Shown here: one piece after another, positions 6,701-11,520 of the stretch
Numbering within the stretch: position 1 is the first letter of the stretch
Layout: each line of letters begins with the position of its first letter
Assembly (NCBI GenBank): GCA_934277845.1
Contig: CAKQVV010000043.1
Coordinates: forward strand, 1-11,895
Origin: an uncultured Clostridia bacterium
Lineage (GTDB): Bacteria; Bacillota; Clostridia; Christensenellales; Pumilibacteraceae
DNA: 11,895 bases
Reading direction: 5' to 3'
Notes under the pieces: generated by a model
What the model was told of the DNA's origin: nothing
What the model saw: the letters and a program-made list of their open reading frames with translations, nothing else
Database searches by the model: none
Program-made: the position numbers and the translations under genes

Positions 6701-8227
6701 TTTATATGTTCCCGAAAGAGTATATCCTTCGCCTTCCGCAACGCCGATTTGTTCATTTCCGTTATATTTCAGGGTTTTTCCTGAAGGCGTAGATATTTGA
6801 GTGTAACCTTCTATTACAAGCGAGTATTCTTTGGAATCTAATATATACCCCTTGCATATGTATCTCACTCTAAGAGTAATTGTACTACCCCAATTAAAAT
6901 ACACTTTATTATCGGGTATTCCTGTAATTGTCCCGTTCGCATTTACGGACAAACCGTAAAGTGTATCCAAACACTTAATCTCGATATCCGAGTCCGCAAC
7001 GCCTGCTGGTTTTGTAAACTCTATTTTTTCATTATACGGAACGCCAACTTTTGCATGTTTCAAGGTTTCCGTCGTTATCTTATAATTATCTTGCTCGGCA
7101 ACGCTTACCCCATACATGGTTACGTTAAAGACTAAAACAAGTGAGTTTTCCGAAACGTTACCAAAACTTGCACTATATGAAAAATTATTATTGCTTACAA
7201 GGTATCCTTTCAAAAGAGAAGAACCTGCGAATAGTTTTCCGTTTGTTGTTTTCAATTTGAAACTGAAAGTATATTCCTCCCACTTCTCAAAAGTAAACGG
7301 AGTTGTTGAAGTGTATTCACTCGTTTTATAAGCACGTGCTTCTGTGCAAACAACGTTTTCGGACAATTTAATTGCAGATAGTAAATCCGCCTGCGTTGGC
7401 GAAGTTGCTCCAACGTCAGGAAGATTATACTTTACAACAATATCTTGAATTGCTCCGGGATTTTCTTTTGTTCCGCCCGTTGTTCCTGTGAAAGTTTTTG
7501 AATTTCCGTCAGCGTCGGTAACAGTGAAACTTAAAACCTGAGCAGGCGTAGGTGTTGTAGGACGATTTCCGTAAAACGAAATTTTCCACATGTTTCCATT
7601 ATCCAATGTCACTACGTATGGCAACCACGTCGGACATTGAATATTTGAAAATTGATATGGATATTTTCCGCCTTTGACGTGTATTGAATCTGTTGTGGCG
7701 AATGCTCCGACATAGCCGTCAGCAAGTTGTAATCTCTCTGGGTTCACCAAACTTAACTCTTCGTTGCCAAGCACGTTAAATATGAAGTTTATATAACTGC
7801 TTGGATCTATTTGTAATGTATAAGGAGTTGTAACGCCATCAAGTTTAATTTTTGTAGAATCGGTTATTTGAGCCTCATAGCCGTCTAAAACAGAGTATTG
7901 CAAACGCAATGCATACGTATATCCCGACTCGAATTTGTCGGTATCTTTTAACGACTCTCTTGTGTTCAAACAAAACCAATAAACCGTACTGATTTTAAGC
8001 CCACTTTCTTTAAGCGTAAGAGCAGGCATTGTTGCATTTTTGCCTATCTGTGGCACGTCGGCATCGGTAAGCCCACTAACAGTAAGTTCCGTTACCGGTG
8101 TTCCTCCTGCCGCATATACTGTATTCGTCGGGCTTGCAAACGCTATGCCGAGCATAAGCGCAATGCACATCGTAAGACCGAGTATAAGCGCTAATTTCTT
8201 TGATTTATTCGCCTTTGTGTGTGTCAT
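3785..8227 (-). CDS. Large repeat-containing surface protein with signal peptide and C-terminal membrane anchor
   Basis: 1480 residues. Residues 1-40 are a signal peptide: a Lys-rich start, a hydrophobic core at 12-31, and likely cleavage near VYAA (37-40). Residues 41-385 are a unique N-terminal region that I do not recognise. Residues 386-625 and 631-880 are two copies of one composite unit: an Ig-like domain (each with a GTITG or GTISG motif, then PD), a domain with NEQIGVAEGEGYTL or SEQIGVSEGEGYTL and KLKPGY, and a third domain with GVTT-MEYR and YEVRY. Seven divergent InlB-B-like repeats of about 65-75 residues follow (886-1395), each running from a strand such as YNVSVTGGT through F..W to MPA..V..A-Y/F. 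A short Gly/Pro linker (1398-1415) leads to one transmembrane helix (1416-1441) and a basic 39-residue tail. There is no LPXTG motif. A role in adhesion or cell-surface contact is inferred from architecture. The start is backed by AAGGAG. Base composition is far more AT-rich than the flanks. Confidence 0.9.
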   Translation of the reverse strand: MTHTKANKSKKLALILGLTMCIALMLGIAFASPTNTVYAAGGTPVTELTVSGLTDADVPQIGKNATMPALTLKESGLKISTVYWFCLNTRESLKDTDKFESGYTYALRLQYSVLDGYEAQITDSTKIKLDGVTTPYTLQIDPSSYINFIFNVLGNEELSLVNPERLQLADGYVGAFATTDSIHVKGGKYPYQFSNIQCPTWLPYVVTLDNGNMWKISFYGNRPTTPTPAQVLSFTVTDADGNSKTFTGTTGGTKENPGAIQDIVVKYNLPDVGATSPTQADLLSAIKLSENVVCTEARAYKTSEYTSTTPFTFEKWEEYTFSFKLKTTNGKLFAGSSLLKGYLVSNNNFSYSASFGNVSENSLVLVFNVTMYGVSVAEQDNYKITTETLKHAKVGVPYNEKIEFTKPAGVADSDIEIKCLDTLYGLSVNANGTITGIPDNKVYFNWGSTITLRVRYICKGYILDSKEYSLVIEGYTQISTPSGKTLKYNGNEQIGVAEGEGYTLSGTYKATDIGSYKATAKLKPGYAWGAGAMYSFDDREITWKIVKGDRSAPAGITVENASVEGKNDGKILGVTTDMEYRPYNAGSYTTCTGSTIENLYAGKYEVRYRENTNYNPSEPAIVEITNELETSEFKILTAFLPNGKCGVEYNAKIEVSCPGGDSTKVEIKNYSETGYQVWGLNLAKDGTISGEPDDRAYEYGGKNIEWRIEYYYDGVLKDTKSYFLDIDRYTVLSFVSGNQNLIYDGSEQIGVSEGEGYTLTGVTKATDAGNYVAIAKLKPGYKWGASHTSTMFADYDVQWTIAKADKGAPVGVKGVNTSNVGVSDGKITGVTTEMEYRADGGTYADCMGAEITGLAKGQYEVRYKESKNYKASAPVIITIAENEVITYTVTVTKGTGGGEYEEGASVTLKANAPGVGERFTGWTLIGASVADTTQTEITFNMPANAVTATANYELITYNVNVEKGTATPNKPAQGVKVTITANEPEIGYKFDRWTTDSSDVSFLNATSQETTFTMPNHDVTVRATYVKATYNISVTDCVAKKGEDTVGYAYYGDVIKVTANTAPTGKVFDTWVVTGLDTTGMDLTNPEITFNMPANVVEIKATYGEAKYNVSVTGGTVDKAKAKYGETVTITATVPTGKKFVEWTSSSVLVYADKTNVTTTFTMPAEDVTVEATFEDEVYRITVTDGTATPETATYQTEVTVKANEPDTDMYFDKWEVTGLDTTDMDLTKTEIKFPMPAGNVTFKATYLSVTKYEIVIVDGTKDKSPAKAGETITITAKGAPTGKVFDKWTCETAGVTIEFASATSSTTTFVMPAREIEIKAHFRNVGDAPSIEIKVNGGTGAGVVKKGESITVTANDPAEGKVFKGWQDESGEIVSTEKSYKFTVSEEKTLTAVYGDKPSGGGEITPPAKKDGLSGGQIAGIVIGSVLLAGIGGFAIFWFAVKKKTFADLGVALKKGFTAIGNFFKTLGAKIKALFTKKK
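4043..5572 (-). repeat. Seven tandem InlB-B-like protein repeats in the surface protein
   Basis: Residue ranges: 886-953, 957-1025, 1030-1103, 1108-1174, 1179-1247, 1253-1323 and 1332-1395. Repeats 3 and 5 are the closest pair. They share GLDTT-MDLT and EI-F-MPA, and the DNA at 4940-5005 and 4508-4573 is similar. Repeats 4 and 6 also resemble each other (DK..AK-GET-TITA, PTGK-F). This points to duplication of a two-repeat unit. Repeat 7 lacks the MPA motif. Confidence 0.85.
5588..7072 (-). repeat. Duplicated composite module of about 245 residues in the surface protein
   Basis: Copy 1 covers residues 386-625 (about 6353-7072) and copy 2 residues 631-880 (about 5588-6337). Order of parts is the same in both: an Ig-like domain, a domain ending in KLKPGY plus an aromatic strand, and a domain with ITGLAKGQYEVRY or ENLYAGKYEVRY. 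Short DNA blocks are also conserved, for example around 5955-5995 and 6720-6760, both coding for the IGV-EGEGYTL stretch. The similarity shows an internal duplication that has since diverged. Confidence 0.8.
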
Positions 8228-8268
8228 AATCGTATCTCCTTTTAATTATTGTGGGGGATATGTTCCGT

Positions 8269-8282
8269 GTCGCTTGTGCGAC
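8269..8282 (-). other. Small hairpin in the surface-gene leader
   Basis: Read on the minus strand, GTCGC (8282-8278) pairs with GCGAC (8273-8269) around an ACAA loop. It lies between the leader terminator and the ribosome binding site of the surface gene, about 30 bases before the latter. It is too short to call functional on its own. Confidence 0.35.
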
Positions 8283-8317
8283 CTAAAACCTTTGTAAAAA
8301 TGTTGTGCTTTTTCCTT

Positions 8318-8367
8318 ATAAAAGCAAAATCGCACCGCCCCATAGGTTTAGCCTATGCAGCAGTGCG
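8318..8367 (-). terminator. Terminator-like hairpin inside the leader of the surface gene (candidate attenuator)
   Basis: On the minus strand 8367-8352 folds back on 8346-8331: 15 pairs, two of them G.U, one G/G mismatch, and a CTAAA loop. ATTTTGCTTTTAT follows directly (8330-8318), an interrupted U-tract. This has the form of an intrinsic terminator, yet it lies about 90 bases before the start of the surface gene and after the leader ORF. Bases 8399-8394 (CTGCCC) can pair with 8340-8335 (GGGCGG) in the hairpin's 3' arm, which offers an alternative, competing structure. Confidence 0.65.
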
Positions 8368-8401
8368 TTAATGTTCTATGTATTCGCCCCAAAGGGCAGA
8401 C

Positions 8402-8452
8402 TTACGGCTTGCTTGCTTGCTTGCTTGCTAATGATTGTCGCAGACTTGTCAT
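8402..8452 (-). CDS. 16-residue leader ORF containing the tetranucleotide repeat tract
   Basis: The hand-translated product is MTSLRQSLASKQASKP. AAGGAG (8468-8463) lies 10 bases before the ATG at 8452, as good a binding site as those of the large genes, so translation is plausible. The second half is encoded by the repeated AGCA units. The stop is a TAA at 8404-8402. The ORF sits between the promoter at 8545-8579 and the terminator-like hairpin at 8318-8367, the usual order for translation-coupled attenuation. The peptide is not one I recognise from a known leader. If a unit is gained or lost, the frame after the tract changes: +1 unit stops at 8378-8376, -1 unit stops at 8370-8368. Confidence 0.6.
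   Translation of the reverse strand: MTSLRQSLASKQASKP
8407..8429 (-). repeat. Tetranucleotide microsatellite, 5.75 units
   Basis: On the plus strand, GCTT occurs five times in a row followed by GCT; on the minus strand the unit reads AGCA or GCAA. The 23-base tract is uninterrupted. Tetranucleotide tracts inside reading frames are a known basis of slipped-strand phase variation, best known from Haemophilus surface genes. This tract is shorter than most tracts proven to be hypermutable. It lies inside the leader ORF of the surface protein gene. Confidence 0.9.
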
Positions 8453-8462
8453 ACCTTGTCAA
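8434..8462 (-). promoter_or_regulatory. Possible second promoter overlapping the leader ORF start
   Basis: Read on the minus strand: TTGACA (8462-8457), 17 bases, then GACAAT (8439-8434) preceded by TGC, an extended -10 pattern. A start site would fall near 8427, inside the tetranucleotide tract, so repeat number would alter the transcribed start region. The -10 is weak (4 of 6), so this may be chance. The pentamer GACAA recurs three times here, at 10- to 13-base spacing. Confidence 0.35.
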
Positions 8463-8544
8463 CTCCTTTTGCCTGTATTTCGCATTTTTTTGCAGGTTAT
8501 TCGGCGTTAAAAGTTCCACGTACCTAATATGATACGTTTTGTCA

Positions 8545-8579
8545 ATTATATTTTACCACAGGTTTTTCCTGAATGTCAA
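8545..8579 (-). promoter_or_regulatory. Promoter of the surface-protein leader
   Basis: Read on the minus strand: TTGACA (8579-8574), 18-base spacer, TAAAAT (8555-8550) preceded by TGG, an extended -10. TATAAT also occurs at 8550-8545 but at 23 bases it is too far from the -35. Transcription would begin near 8540 and give a leader of about 315 bases. The spacer holds the inverted repeat CAGG-AAAAA-CCTG (8571-8559). Just downstream is ACGTA (8537-8533) with TACGT (8522-8518). Both are operator-like but not matched to a known regulator. Confidence 0.72.
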
Positions 8580-8636
8580 GTCCGCCCGTCGTATTTTTTT
8601 TCACGGGTTTTTCGCGCTCCCCGGAAACAGCCACGA

Positions 8637-9233
8637 TTAAAAAAATATGCCTTCGATAAAGATTTTCAGTCCGATTGCGACCAAAATCACGCCGCCGACG
8701 AGTTCGGCTTTGTCGGAGAGAAGTTCGCCGAATTTTTTGCCGATAAACACCGATACGAGGCTGATAACGAAAGTCGTGGCGGCGATCATCGATACCGCAA
8801 CGAAGATATTCACCGCGAGCGCGCCGCTTTTATCCAGCGCGACGAGGCTTATTCCCACCGCGAGCGCGTCGATTGCGGTCGCTATCGCCTGCGCCGCAAT
8901 CGCGCCTATTGACAACGGCTTTGATTCTTCCGTTTCTTCGCCGTTCTTTTTCTTCCCGAACGCGCGGACTGCCTCGAAAATCATTTTGCCGCCGATAAAC
9001 CCGAGCAAAATCAGCGCAAGCCACGGCGCGATTTTCGCCACCGCCGCGGCAAACAGCGAGCCGGCGTAATAGCCGATAAGCGGCATTATCCCCTGCGCAA
9101 CGCCGTAAAACAGCGCGATAAGCAGGATTTTCGGTAGTTTCATCTTCGGCTCGTTCATGCCGTCGGTCATGCCGATCGCGGCGGTGTCCATCGACAGCCC
9201 CACTCCAGTCAGTAATATATCGATAATGCCCAT
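8637..9233 (-). CDS. mntP: MntP, manganese efflux pump
   Basis: A 198-residue integral membrane protein, expected to have six transmembrane helices, that exports Mn2+ and protects against manganese excess. Family marks seen: LSMDTAAIGMTDG near the N-terminus with Asp16, GVAQGIMPLIGYYAG (44-58), IDALAVGIS with Asp122 in the second half, and ELVGGVILVAIGLKIFIEG at the C-terminus. The repeated D-containing helices reflect the two-fold pseudo-symmetry of the family. A charged loop (93-106) separates the halves. The frame is open up to 9386, but that part overlaps the riboswitch. The start at 9233 follows GAGGAG and matches the family N-terminus. It has its own promoter and a Mn2+ riboswitch, which agrees with the call. 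No clear terminator is seen after its stop, so readthrough toward the surface-gene leader is possible. Confidence 0.93.
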   Translation of the reverse strand: MGIIDILLTGVGLSMDTAAIGMTDGMNEPKMKLPKILLIALFYGVAQGIMPLIGYYAGSLFAAAVAKIAPWLALILLGFIGGKMIFEAVRAFGKKKNGEETEESKPLSIGAIAAQAIATAIDALAVGISLVALDKSGALAVNIFVAVSMIAATTFVISLVSVFIGKKFGELLSDKAELVGGVILVAIGLKIFIEGIFF

Positions 9234-9313
9234 ATCTCTCTCCTCTCGCCAAGTAAGTCCGCCCGCCCTTTCCTTTTTTGCGGGGATCTTCGGGATTCGC
9301 GCCGCCCGGTCAT

Positions 9314-9359
9314 AAAAAAAGACGAAACCGACGCACTTATCCCGTGCGTAAGTCTCGTC
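9314..9359 (-). terminator. Riboswitch-controlled intrinsic terminator before mntP
   Basis: Read on the minus strand, GACGAGAC (9359-9352) pairs with GTTTCGTC (9328-9321), and inside it ACGCAC (9349-9344) pairs with GTGCGT (9336-9331) around a GGGATAA loop. Seven U follow (9320-9314). The 5' side overlaps the 3' strand of aptamer helix P1, so the two cannot form together. Confidence 0.85.
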
Positions 9360-9428
9360 GTTACTATTAAACCTGAGCGAACTCATTATGTAGATTTAAT
9401 AACTCCCGGAGCCGACTACTCCCTTACG
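9314..9428 (-). promoter_or_regulatory. yybP-ykoY Mn2+ riboswitch upstream of mntP
   Basis: The minus-strand RNA carries the family signature GGGAGTAG near its 5' end (9423-9416) and GAGACTTACG near the 3' end of the aptamer. The closing helix P1 is visible: CGTAAG (9428-9423) pairs perfectly with CTTACG (9352-9347). The P1 3' strand is also used by the terminator hairpin that follows. The layout fits a transcriptional ON switch: Mn2+ binding stabilises P1, blocks the terminator and lets mntP be expressed. The mechanism is known for this riboswitch class; assignment here rests on the motifs plus the mntP gene. Confidence 0.88.
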
Positions 9429-9433
9429 ATGCT

Positions 9434-9465
9434 ATTATATTAGCAGGTTTGCCGCGAAATGTCAA
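9434..9465 (-). promoter_or_regulatory. Promoter of the mntP riboswitch transcript
   Basis: Read on the minus strand: TTGACA (9465-9460), then TAATAT (9442-9437) at 17 bases with TGC before it (extended -10), overlapping a perfect TATAAT (9439-9434) at 20 bases. The start would be near 9430, right before the aptamer. The -35 begins only 24 bases after the stop of the glycyl radical enzyme gene. Confidence 0.75.
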
Positions 9466-9472
9466 CCGTTTG

Positions 9473-9486
9473 CGCGGTTCTCCGCG
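9473..9486 (-). other. Small hairpin after the glycyl radical enzyme gene
   Basis: CGCGG-TTCT-CCGCG forms a five-pair stem directly after the stop codon, but no U-tract follows on the minus strand. It is unlikely to be an efficient terminator; the riboswitch terminator downstream is the next strong stop. Confidence 0.35.
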
Positions 9487-9488
9487 TT

Positions 9489-11504
9489 TCAGCCGAAATT
9501 AAACTCCGTGCGTTTTATCACGTGGTCCTGATACTTTTTGTCGAGTTCGGTAAAGTATCCGCTCCAGCCCCATACCCTGACGATAAGATTCGGGTAGTTT
9601 TCGGGGTTCGCCTGCGCGTCAAGCAGTCTGTCGCGGTTGATCGCGTTGATCTGGATCTGGTGCCCGCCGCGGTCGATAAACGCCTTGATCAGCGCGGCGG
9701 TCTTTTTCTCGCCCTCGGCGTTGCGAAACACCGTGTCGTGGATCTCGATCGTGAACGGTCCGCCGTTGCAGACGGGGCGCAGGTCAAAACTCGTGAACGA
9801 CTGCACCGCGGACAACGGTCCGTTTATCCGCGCCGTGAGCGACGGCGAAAAACTGCAGCCGTAAACCTCGCCCGCTTTCCTGCCGTCGGCGGTAGCACCC
9901 ACTCTTTCCGCGGCGAAAATATATTCCATCGCGCTGCCCGTTCCCGCGCGCCACACGCCGCCGAACGGCGTGCGTTTGCCTTTCAGCGCGTCCGCAAACG
10001 CATAGGCGAGCGCGCGCATTATTCCGTCGGGAAGCGCGTCGTTGTTGCCGGCTTTCGGACAGGCAAGAAGTTCGCCGCGAAGTTCGGGATATCCCGTAAA
10101 ATCCGCTTTCAAAGCGGCGAGAAGTTCTTTCGGCGTTACCGACTTTTCGTCATAGACCTTGACTTTCACGGCGGCAACCGCGTCGGCGGCGTTTGACAGC
10201 CCCGCTCCGTGCGCGCCGTAATTGTTGTACTTCGCTCCGCCGCGGCGCACGTCCTTGCCGCGCGCAATGCAGTCGCCGATAAACGCCGACAGGAACGGAT
10301 CGGGATCGGGACAGTCGAGATGCTCGAGGTGCTGTTGCGTAAACTCATCGACCTGACTTTTTATCTCGCATTTCACCGCGGAGAAAAATTCGTCGAAGTC
10401 GCGATATTCGTCGAGTCTTGCGGTCGCTTTTTCCACGGCGAGCGGAAAATTAAGCACTGCCGCGTTGGGAATATCCGCGGCGTTGCCAGACATAATAAAC
10501 TCCCAGCAAGCCGCGACCGCGTAATCACGTGCGTCGCGCTCGTCATAGCCCCACGCGATCAACGCCGGTATCACCACGTCGTCGTTCATGTACTGCGGAA
10601 AACCCAAGCCCTGTTTCGTCAGCCGCGTGCCGCGCTCGTACACGGAAAGCGGCGTTTTTTCGTTTACCCGAAGGTTGATTTTCGGATCGATAAGCATCAG
10701 TTCTTCGGACGCGGCAAGGCAGATTTCCGTCAGCGCGTTCGTTCCGTCGTCGCCGTCCGGCGTCATGCCGCCCAGCACCATGCTCTGTCCGTTGTCGCCC
10801 GTCTGCACGCCCAGATAAGTATCCGTATCGAAGTTGAGCGAGATAAAGAACAATTCCGTCAGTTCTTTTATCTCGTCGTCCGTCGCGCCGCGCTGTTTCG
10901 ACGCGTCGTAATACGGTTTCATATACTGATCGAATCGCCCCAGCGGCGTGTGGACGTTGCGGTTCAGCCTCAGCGCGTACATAAGAAATCTGATCGTGAC
11001 GAGCGCTTCGTAATAGTCGCGCGCGCCCTTTTTCGGCACGCGTGCCAGCGCGGCGGCAAACTTCGCGTTACCGTCGCGTTCCGCTGTTATGCGGTACTTT
11101 TCGATTATGCCGTCGCACGCGGACAACGATTCCGCGACCGCCGCAAGGAAATCGCGCGACTCCCCTGCCGCGCTTTTCAGCCGCTCTTCCGCTTCCGCTT
11201 TTATCCCGTCCAGACCGACAGCAAGCGCTTTCTTAAAGTCGATAATCACGTTGCCGAAGCCCCACTCGATTATGAAATCGTCGTGCGGGACGGCGGCGGC
11301 ATGGCGGTTGAATCCCATGATATCGTCCGCGCCGCGGAGTACGGGCGTTTCTGCTTCCAGCGCGAGCCGAAAAAGTCTTGCCCTGCGCGCGTGCGGCTCG
11401 GTTTCTTTAATCTCTTTGGTCACGTCCGCGCCGCCCGGGACGCGGAGTTTTCTGTATTCGCGCTCTTTCAGGATTTTGAGCATATTTTGTACTCTTTCGG
11501 TCAT
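9489..11504 (-). CDS. Glycyl radical enzyme, pyruvate formate-lyase-like family, substrate unknown
   Basis: A 671-residue cytosolic, oxygen-sensitive radical enzyme. The C-terminal glycyl radical motif RVWGWSGYF (643-651) places the radical on Gly646. The active-site loop has Cys333 in AACWEF (331-336), with Glu335 two residues on. The Cys-x-Glu arrangement is shared with glycyl radical dehydratases, lyases and decarboxylases rather than with pyruvate formate-lyase itself, which has two adjacent Cys. Other family marks are GFNRH (64-68) and PLGRFDQYM (187-195). It is shorter than the typical 760-850 residues. The residue between Cys and Glu is Trp, where characterised dehydratases commonly have Val or Ile, so I do not assign a substrate. 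The start is supported by AAGGAG. It lies 16 bases after the activase gene, so the pair forms an operon. Confidence 0.9.
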   Translation of the reverse strand: MTERVQNMLKILKEREYRKLRVPGGADVTKEIKETEPHARRARLFRLALEAETPVLRGADDIMGFNRHAAAVPHDDFIIEWGFGNVIIDFKKALAVGLDGIKAEAEERLKSAAGESRDFLAAVAESLSACDGIIEKYRITAERDGNAKFAAALARVPKKGARDYYEALVTIRFLMYALRLNRNVHTPLGRFDQYMKPYYDASKQRGATDDEIKELTELFFISLNFDTDTYLGVQTGDNGQSMVLGGMTPDGDDGTNALTEICLAASEELMLIDPKINLRVNEKTPLSVYERGTRLTKQGLGFPQYMNDDVVIPALIAWGYDERDARDYAVAACWEFIMSGNAADIPNAAVLNFPLAVEKATARLDEYRDFDEFFSAVKCEIKSQVDEFTQQHLEHLDCPDPDPFLSAFIGDCIARGKDVRRGGAKYNNYGAHGAGLSNAADAVAAVKVKVYDEKSVTPKELLAALKADFTGYPELRGELLACPKAGNNDALPDGIMRALAYAFADALKGKRTPFGGVWRAGTGSAMEYIFAAERVGATADGRKAGEVYGCSFSPSLTARINGPLSAVQSFTSFDLRPVCNGGPFTIEIHDTVFRNAEGEKKTAALIKAFIDRGGHQIQINAINRDRLLDAQANPENYPNLIVRVWGWSGYFTELDKKYQDHVIKRTEFNFG

Positions 11505-11520
11505 TTTCTTTCTCCTTTTA

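Noticed and set aside
8305..8532. 75-residue hydrophobic plus-strand frame across the surface-gene leader
   Set aside because: It has no ribosome binding site before the ATG and runs antisense through the promoter, leader ORF and hairpin; hydrophobicity comes from the repeat tract and pyrimidine-rich DNA.
8228..8540. Surface-gene leader as a known riboswitch, such as a c-di-GMP class
   Set aside because: None of the conserved aptamer blocks I know were found; the leader ORF and hairpin explain the layout better.
8580..8636. Terminator directly after mntP
   Set aside because: CCCGT and ACGGG can pair around an A-rich loop of 13 bases, but the stem is short and no U-tract follows.
3785..8640. 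Mobile element carrying the surface gene
   Set aside because: Composition suggests foreign or relaxed sequence, but no transposase, integrase, terminal inverted repeats or target-site duplications are visible.
9234..9386. Longer mntP start at 9386
   Set aside because: The extra 51 codons overlap the riboswitch and its terminator and have no family similarity; 9233 has a good ribosome binding site.
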